In this document: in pieces, positions 59,778 to 64,000 of the stretch
Layout of the letters: every line of letters starts with the position of its first letter
How positions within the stretch are numbered: position 1 is the stretch's first letter
Source of the DNA: Gammaproteobacteria bacterium Ga0077536
GTDB lineage: Bacteria > Pseudomonadota > Gammaproteobacteria > Ga0077536
Reading direction: 5' to 3'
Assembly (NCBI GenBank): GCA_001464935.1
Contig: LNEL01000064.1
Coordinates: forward strand, 201,567 to 265,566
DNA: 64,000 nt
The notes under the pieces: generated by a model
What the model saw: the letters and a program-made list of their open reading frames with translations, nothing else
Databases searched by the model: none
Told to the model about the DNA's origin: nothing
Made by a program: the position numbers and the translations under genes

Positions 59778-60254
59778 ATGAACTGGCTACCGTTGTTCGC
59801 CGGCCTGCTAGCTGCCGCGTGCGGCAGCGCAGGCGCAGCCGTGCCCGGCGATCGCCTGCCCGATTGCCCGCCGCTGCACGCGCTGCCCGTCAGCGGACTC
59901 GACGGCCACGTCATCGTCGTCGACTTCTGGGCTTCATGGTGCCCGCCCTGCCGCAAGCTGATGCCGCTGCTCGATGAGTGGCAGACGGCCCGCCGACATG
60001 AAGGCTTGCGCGTCATCGCCATCAATGTCGACGAGTCGCGCGCAGACGCCGAGGCGCTCCTCAGGCGCGTCGCCGTCCGCTATCCGATCGTCTACGACGC
60101 CGCGGGCGTGTGCCCGGCGAGTTTCGGCGTGCAGGGCATGCCCTCGACCTATCTCGTGGACCGCCAGGGGGTGATTCGTCACGTGCACAGCGGATTCCGG
60201 CAGGGCGATCGGGAAGTGCTGGAGACCCTGATCGATGCGCTGCTCGATGAATAG
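59778..60254 (+). CDS. TlpA/ResA-like periplasmic thiol-disulfide oxidoreductase
   Basis: A 158-residue thioredoxin-fold protein with signal peptide or lipoprotein-like leader (LPLFAGLLAAACGSAGA). Active site WCPPC in VDFWASWCPPCRKLMPLLDEW, a second pair of segments VIAINVDESRADAEALL and the cis-Pro GMPSTYLVDRQG, as in TlpA, ResA and CcmG. An extra Cys pair (CPP early in the mature part and GVCPASFG before the cis-Pro loop) is notable. It would keep cysteines of an envelope partner reduced; candidates are the Cys-rich C-terminus of the DUF4266 lipoprotein or the paired cysteines of the PEP-CTERM domains. Its stop overlaps the DUF4266 start by eight bases. Confidence 0.92.
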   Translation: MNWLPLFAGLLAAACGSAGAAVPGDRLPDCPPLHALPVSGLDGHVIVVDFWASWCPPCRKLMPLLDEWQTARRHEGLRVIAINVDESRADAEALLRRVAVRYPIVYDAAGVCPASFGVQGMPSTYLVDRQGVIRHVHSGFRQGDREVLETLIDALLDE

Positions 60255-60468
60255 ACGCGTCTGGCAGCGGCTGGCGGTGCTGGCGACCGCACTCGCGCTG
60301 CAGGCCTGCACGCACGTCGAGCCGTGGGCACGTGGCACCCTCGCCGCGCGCGAGATGCGCGTCGCGCCGAGTCCGCCGCTCGCCCGGTTGCGCGATCACA
60401 TGCACATCAGCAAGGAAGCAGCGCAGGGCGGTCATCAGGGCGTCAGTGGCGGTTGTGGCTGCAACTGA
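60247..60468 (+). CDS. DUF4266 small lipoprotein
   Basis: A 73-residue lipoprotein. Lipobox LALQAC with the acylated Cys near residue 21, then THVEPWARGTLAAREMRV, a typical DUF4266 stretch, an HMHISKEA segment and the conserved family end GGHQGVSGGCGCN with two terminal cysteines. Start ATG 60247 overlaps the thioredoxin gene; its 3' end overlaps the DUF3570 start by 14 bases. Family function is unestablished; it regularly stands beside DUF3570 and apbE genes. The Gly-Cys-Gly-Cys-Asn end plus His/Met residues could bind a metal or be modified; this is inference. Confidence 0.9.
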   Translation: MNRRVWQRLAVLATALALQACTHVEPWARGTLAAREMRVAPSPPLARLRDHMHISKEAAQGGHQGVSGGCGCN

Positions 60469-63400
60469 CACCTCGCGCGCGCTGCTGGCGCTGACCTCCG
60501 CTGCGCTCGCGCTGCCGGGGATGCGCGCTCAGGCCGCGCTGCCGATCGCACAACCCGAAGCGAACGCCCAGGTCGGCTTCTACGAAGAGAGCGACGCGCG
60601 GATGCGGGTCGAGGTCTATCACGGCGATCTCGTACTGCCGGTGCACGACCGCCTCGAACTTTCATTCAATCTCGATCGCGACACCTACAGCGGCGCGACG
60701 CCTGCCTACAGCCTGCCGCAGGCGATGACGAACCGGTTCAAGTTCAGCCAGAACGACGATGGCACGCCGGCCGCTGCGCTGTCGCTGGCCGACGTGGTGT
60801 CAGCGGCTTCGCAGACAGTGACCGCCGGCGAACTGACCATCCTCGGCGGCCTCAACGCCTTCAAGGATTTCATCGACGCGCGCGCCGCTGCCGAAGCGGA
60901 CTTCATGGCGCGCAATCCGCGACCGGCCTCGCCGCTGCCTCCCCCCACGCTCGCCGGACCCGTGACGGTGGATTTCCAGGGCATGACCTTTGCCACGTAT
61001 TCGGGAGCGGCGAACGTCGCGCCGCTGGCCGATGGCAGCTGTCCCGGCAATGCGGCGCTCGGCTGCTATCTCGAAGACGGCATGGCGATCGGCATCGTCG
61101 CCGACAGTTCGAACCCGGTCGCGCATCTGCATCGCGCCGGACCCGCAGCCAATCGCAGCCTGTCGTATCACGCGGACTCCAGCGGCATCTACGTGCGCGC
61201 GATCGATGGCTCGGTATTCAATCTCGACGCGCTGCAGTTCACTGCCCCCCTCAGCGGTGCGAATCCGGATGCGGGGGCCGACGACGTCTGGGAAATCCTC
61301 GGCTTCAATGCCGCGATCAATCCCGCCCTCGATACGGGCGACGGCGTGAACTATCCGGCGCGCGTCGCACTGCAGACCGTTGCCAACGGTTTCAACGGTC
61401 TGCTGAACCTCGCCCCCGGGTTTCAGAACATCAGCAGCTTCTGGATCCACTACCGCGGCTATCCGCAGACACCGAGCGACGGCAAGGACTTCGAGGTGCG
61501 GATCGACAACGTGCAGTTGAGCGGCGTGACGGCGACCACGGCGGAAACGCCGGCGCAGGTCGCGTGGAGCGCGCAACTCGAGCGTGAAGTCGCCATCGCC
61601 CAGTTCCAGGCGGTGCTCGACCGCGTGGTGCCGGCCGGCGACGTGCCGGTGCAGCGCTTTCAGCAGCAGCCGCGCGAGTCGCGTACGCAGCCGACGCTGA
61701 ATGCGCGGTACTTCTGGGACGAGACTACGCTGTCAGTGGCCGCCGGCATCTCGGACGAGCCTGACTTCGAGTCGTCGTTCGGCTCGTTCAACCTGAGCCG
61801 CGAATTCAATGACCGGCTGACGACCCTGTCGCTCGGTTACGGCTACACGCACAACGCGATCACGCGCAATGTCGCGCATGGTGGACATGCGACGCACGGC
61901 GACGCGCACAATCCGGCGGAGTATCCCAAACTCGATGGGACCAGCCACTTTCACAGCGTCAACGCGAGCCTGGCCCAGGTGCTGGACAAGGATCGCTGGC
62001 TACAGGTGTCTGCGAGCTACACCGATCAGCGCGGCTACCTGAGCAACCCCTACAAGTTCGTCTATGTACGCGGCGAGATCACGGCCGAGGAATACTACGC
62101 GCTGTGGCAGGCCGGCGATGGCGAAGTCGACTGGGCCGCGGTCACGCCGCTCGAAGTGGCCGGCATCGAACTGTTTCGCGAGCGACGGCCCGAACTGCGG
62201 CGCCTGTGGTCGGTGTCGACGCGGCTCAATCAGCACCTGCCGACGATCGACGCCACGGTGCATCTCGACTATCGCTATTATCGTGACGACTGGGACATCG
62301 ATGCGCATACGTTCACGCTCGAGTGGTATCAGTCACTGGCAGCCGGTGTCGCCGTCACGCCCTACCTGCGCTATTACACGCAGTCGAGTGCGGCGTTCTT
62401 CGCCCCGTACTTTCTGGCGCCGCGCGCCGATCACTTCTACTCGAGCGACTTTCGCCTGTCGGGCTTTGGCGCCGTGAGCGGGGGGCTGCGCCTGGCGCGA
62501 CAGCTCGGCGCCGCGCTGCGCTTCGAAGCCGGCATCGAGTACTACACCCATCAGGGCGATCTGAAGCTCGGGTCGGACGGCGCGGGAGACTACGCCGATT
62601 TCAGCAACTATCTCGCGCACGCGTCGCTGAACATCGATCTGTCGGCAGGCGGCTACGCGCAGGGTCATGCACATCATGCGCACGTGCGGGTCCCCGCGGG
62701 CGTGATGTACGCCCATCGTCTGCCGTCGGCAGGGCAGGTGATGCTCGGCTATCGCTACATGGACATGCGCCAGGGGTGCGACATGCGGCGCGGCGAGACC
62801 CTTCTCGCCCCGGCCGCTGTCATCGATGCGTGCGGCGACGCCGCTTGCCGGCAGCGCCCGACCTCGATGACGATGGCGATGCACATGCTCGAACTGATGG
62901 TGGCGCCGACGAACTGGCTGACGCTGATGCTGATGCCGCAGATCACCGACAGCGAGATGGACATGACGGGCCTGCCGGGCGCAGCCGATGCGACACATAC
63001 CGGCGAGCACGTCAGTGACGGCCTCGGCGATACGACGCTGGCAGCACTGCTGCGCGTATTCGAGCGTCCGGGGCAGCAGATCAATCTCGCGCTGGGCCTC
63101 ACGGCGCCGACCGGCGAATCCGCGGCGGTGCTCGCTGACGCCGTGCTGCACGAGTTCGGCATGCAGCGCGGCAGCGGCACCTGGGATGCGCGCCCGGCCC
63201 TGAGCTATCTCGGCGAGCAGGGGCGCTGGTTCTGGGGGGCGCAGCTCGGTGGGGTGTTCCGGCTGTCCTCGCGTAACGACAGCGGTTATGCGTTCGGCGA
63301 CGCGTGGCAGTTCAGTGCCTGGGGCGGCGCGCAGCTCGCGTCGTGGCTCGCGACGAGCGTGCGCGTGCTGACGACGACGCAGGATGCCGTGCGCGGCGAT

Positions 63401-63622
63401 CTCGCGCGCGTGGTGGCCGCCGAAGCCCCCGGTGAACTGCCCGCGAACCAGGGCGGGCGCTTCGTCGATGTCGGCTTCGGCGTGCAGGCCACGCCGCCCG
63501 GGCGCGCGCTGACCGGCCATGCGTTCAGCGCGGAATGGCTGCAGCCGGTCGTCGATGATGTCAACGGCGTACAGCTCGAACGCAGCGGCGCGCTGATGGC
63601 GAGCTGGTCCTACGCGTTCTGA
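60455..63622 (+). CDS. DUF3570 outer-membrane protein with PEP-CTERM-like insert and second barrel
   Basis: A 1,055-residue protein, well over twice the usual DUF3570 length (~400). GTG 60455 gives MAATDTSRALLALTSAALAL, the usual start (GTG 60446 possible). Layout: signal (~1-27); DUF3570 N-part with VGFYEESDARMRVEVYHGDL and LSFNLDRDTYSGATPAYSLP (~35-100); an inserted domain (~168-362) nearly identical in motifs to the PEP-CTERM protein at 58968; the DUF3570 barrel (~370-735; HFHSVNASLAQVLDKDRWLQ, YFLAPRADHFYSSDFRLSGF); then a second barrel of transporter type (~742-1055) with Met/His-rich stretches (HAHHAHVRV, YMDMRQGCDMRRG, SMTMAMHMLELM, MLMPQITDSEMDM) and C-terminal aromatic YAF. Outer-membrane location is expected; the Met/His content suggests copper or another soft metal. 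Confidence 0.88.
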   Translation: MAATDTSRALLALTSAALALPGMRAQAALPIAQPEANAQVGFYEESDARMRVEVYHGDLVLPVHDRLELSFNLDRDTYSGATPAYSLPQAMTNRFKFSQNDDGTPAAALSLADVVSAASQTVTAGELTILGGLNAFKDFIDARAAAEADFMARNPRPASPLPPPTLAGPVTVDFQGMTFATYSGAANVAPLADGSCPGNAALGCYLEDGMAIGIVADSSNPVAHLHRAGPAANRSLSYHADSSGIYVRAIDGSVFNLDALQFTAPLSGANPDAGADDVWEILGFNAAINPALDTGDGVNYPARVALQTVANGFNGLLNLAPGFQNISSFWIHYRGYPQTPSDGKDFEVRIDNVQLSGVTATTAETPAQVAWSAQLEREVAIAQFQAVLDRVVPAGDVPVQRFQQQPRESRTQPTLNARYFWDETTLSVAAGISDEPDFESSFGSFNLSREFNDRLTTLSLGYGYTHNAITRNVAHGGHATHGDAHNPAEYPKLDGTSHFHSVNASLAQVLDKDRWLQVSASYTDQRGYLSNPYKFVYVRGEITAEEYYALWQAGDGEVDWAAVTPLEVAGIELFRERRPELRRLWSVSTRLNQHLPTIDATVHLDYRYYRDDWDIDAHTFTLEWYQSLAAGVAVTPYLRYYTQSSAAFFAPYFLAPRADHFYSSDFRLSGFGAVSGGLRLARQLGAALRFEAGIEYYTHQGDLKLGSDGAGDYADFSNYLAHASLNIDLSAGGYAQGHAHHAHVRVPAGVMYAHRLPSAGQVMLGYRYMDMRQGCDMRRGETLLAPAAVIDACGDAACRQRPTSMTMAMHMLELMVAPTNWLTLMLMPQITDSEMDMTGLPGAADATHTGEHVSDGLGDTTLAALLRVFERPGQQINLALGLTAPTGESAAVLADAVLHEFGMQRGSGTWDARPALSYLGEQGRWFWGAQLGGVFRLSSRNDSGYAFGDAWQFSAWGGAQLASWLATSVRVLTTTQDAVRGDLARVVAAEAPGELPANQGGRFVDVGFGVQATPPGRALTGHAFSAEWLQPVVDDVNGVQLERSGALMASWSYAF

Positions 63623-63626
63623 TCCG

Positions 63627-64000
63627 ATGCAGGGGCAACCGGTCGTGATGAGGTTCCGCGCGATGGGCAGCCCGTGTGAGCTCGTCCTTTACGCGGCAGA
63701 AGACGCGGGCGGGCAGGCGGCGAATGCTGTTCGCGCCGACATCGAACGCCTCGAAGCGCGCTATTCGCGTTACCGTCCGGACAGCCTGCTGTCGCGCATC
63801 AATGCGATTGCGGCACAGGGCGGGCGTATCGAAGTCGATGCCGAAACGGCGAGCCTGCTCGAGTACGCGGCGACCTGCCACGCGCAGAGTGACGGACTGT
63901 TCGATGTCACGTCGGGCATTCTGCGTCGCGCCTGGCGATTCACCGATGACGCGACGCTGCCCGATGCTGCACACATCGACGCGCTGCTCGACTTCGTCGG
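63627..64000 (+). CDS. apbE: FAD:protein FMN transferase (ApbE), 3' part cut by window end
   Basis: The first 124 codons are present. The translation opens MQGQPVVMRFRAMGSPCELV, like the MGTxxxI start of ApbE proteins, then VRADIERLEARYSRYRPDSLLSRINA and CHAQSDGLFDVTSGILRRAW, the strongly conserved FDVTxGPL region that binds FAD. ApbE covalently attaches FMN to a Thr/Ser of exported proteins, needing Mg2+. ATG 63627 lies four bases after the DUF3570 stop; an ATG at 63648 (MRFRAMGS) is an alternative. The catalytic C-terminal part is outside the window. Its presence suggests that a member of this operon, or a partner beyond the window, is flavinylated. Confidence 0.92.
   Translation, partial: MQGQPVVMRFRAMGSPCELVLYAAEDAGGQAANAVRADIERLEARYSRYRPDSLLSRINAIAAQGGRIEVDAETASLLEYAATCHAQSDGLFDVTSGILRRAWRFTDDATLPDAAHIDALLDFV

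Overview
The window is high-GC (roughly two thirds G+C by eye), densely coded DNA of a free-living Proteobacterium, most likely a gammaproteobacterium. Supporting this are three proteins with PEP-CTERM/VPLPA-type sorting tails, a TonB-dependent receptor, DUF4266/DUF3570/ApbE genes, hybrid PAS kinases, REP-type palindromes and an aromatic/lipid catabolic gene set. A relative of environmental hydrocarbon degraders such as Immundisolibacter is a guess only. I see no rRNA, tRNA, CRISPR array, phage or transposase gene.

Layout. 1-10.2 kb is a catabolic region: two divergent, mirror-image SCP2-like/alpha-beta-hydrolase pairs, two unrelated luciferase-like (LLM) flavin oxidoreductases, a muconolactone-isomerase-like protein, a gamma-glutamylcyclotransferase-like protein, an SDR, two membrane/periplasmic c-type cytochromes and an aldehyde dehydrogenase. 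10.3-13.9 kb is a tight operon of an extradiol (DODA-type) dioxygenase, an enolase-superfamily enzyme and an MFS anion transporter. 14.1-18.3 kb (minus strand) carries a vWA protein, an acidic membrane-anchored protein, a cNMP-GGDEF diguanylate cyclase and a limonene-epoxide-hydrolase-like enzyme. 18.4-25.4 kb carries CorA, a bacterial TiaS-like (DDTD) protein overlapping a membrane protein, oleate hydratase overlapping or abutting a BON-MscS channel, and dodecin. 26.3-32.0 kb holds a TonB-dependent receptor with a ~265-residue inserted domain, a PEP-CTERM protein, a divergent ModE-type HTH/PBP-like regulator and a lone periplasmic binding protein. 32.3-41.9 kb has a 1,368-residue membrane protein with an internal duplication, a carboxymuconolactone decarboxylase-like protein, a fluoroacetate-dehalogenase-like hydrolase with a GST, an SbmA/YddA-type ABC exporter and a class III CoA transferase. 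42.0-57.9 kb is a sensory block: a MerR-HTH receiver protein, a stand-alone receiver, a NitT/TauT-type binding lipoprotein without transporter, and three giant hybrid histidine kinases built from the same alternating PAS modules. 58.1-64.0 kb holds two PEP-CTERM proteins, a TlpA-like thioredoxin, a DUF4266 lipoprotein, a very long DUF3570 outer-membrane protein and the start of apbE.

Most unusual content. (1) The DUF3570 protein contains, inserted in its N-terminal part, a near-copy of the PEP-CTERM protein encoded two genes upstream, and ends in a second Met/His-rich barrel. The TonB receptor at 26-29 kb likewise carries a large inserted domain and is paired with a PEP-CTERM gene. (2) A ModE-like palindrome and a sigma-54-like promoter lie between that PEP-CTERM gene and the ModE/PBP regulator, pointing to a metal/oxyanion-responsive outer-membrane uptake module. 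(3) Four ~125-bp elements with 9-bp-periodic terminal inverted repeats, and two copies of a ~210-bp REP composite, occupy the intergenic gaps.
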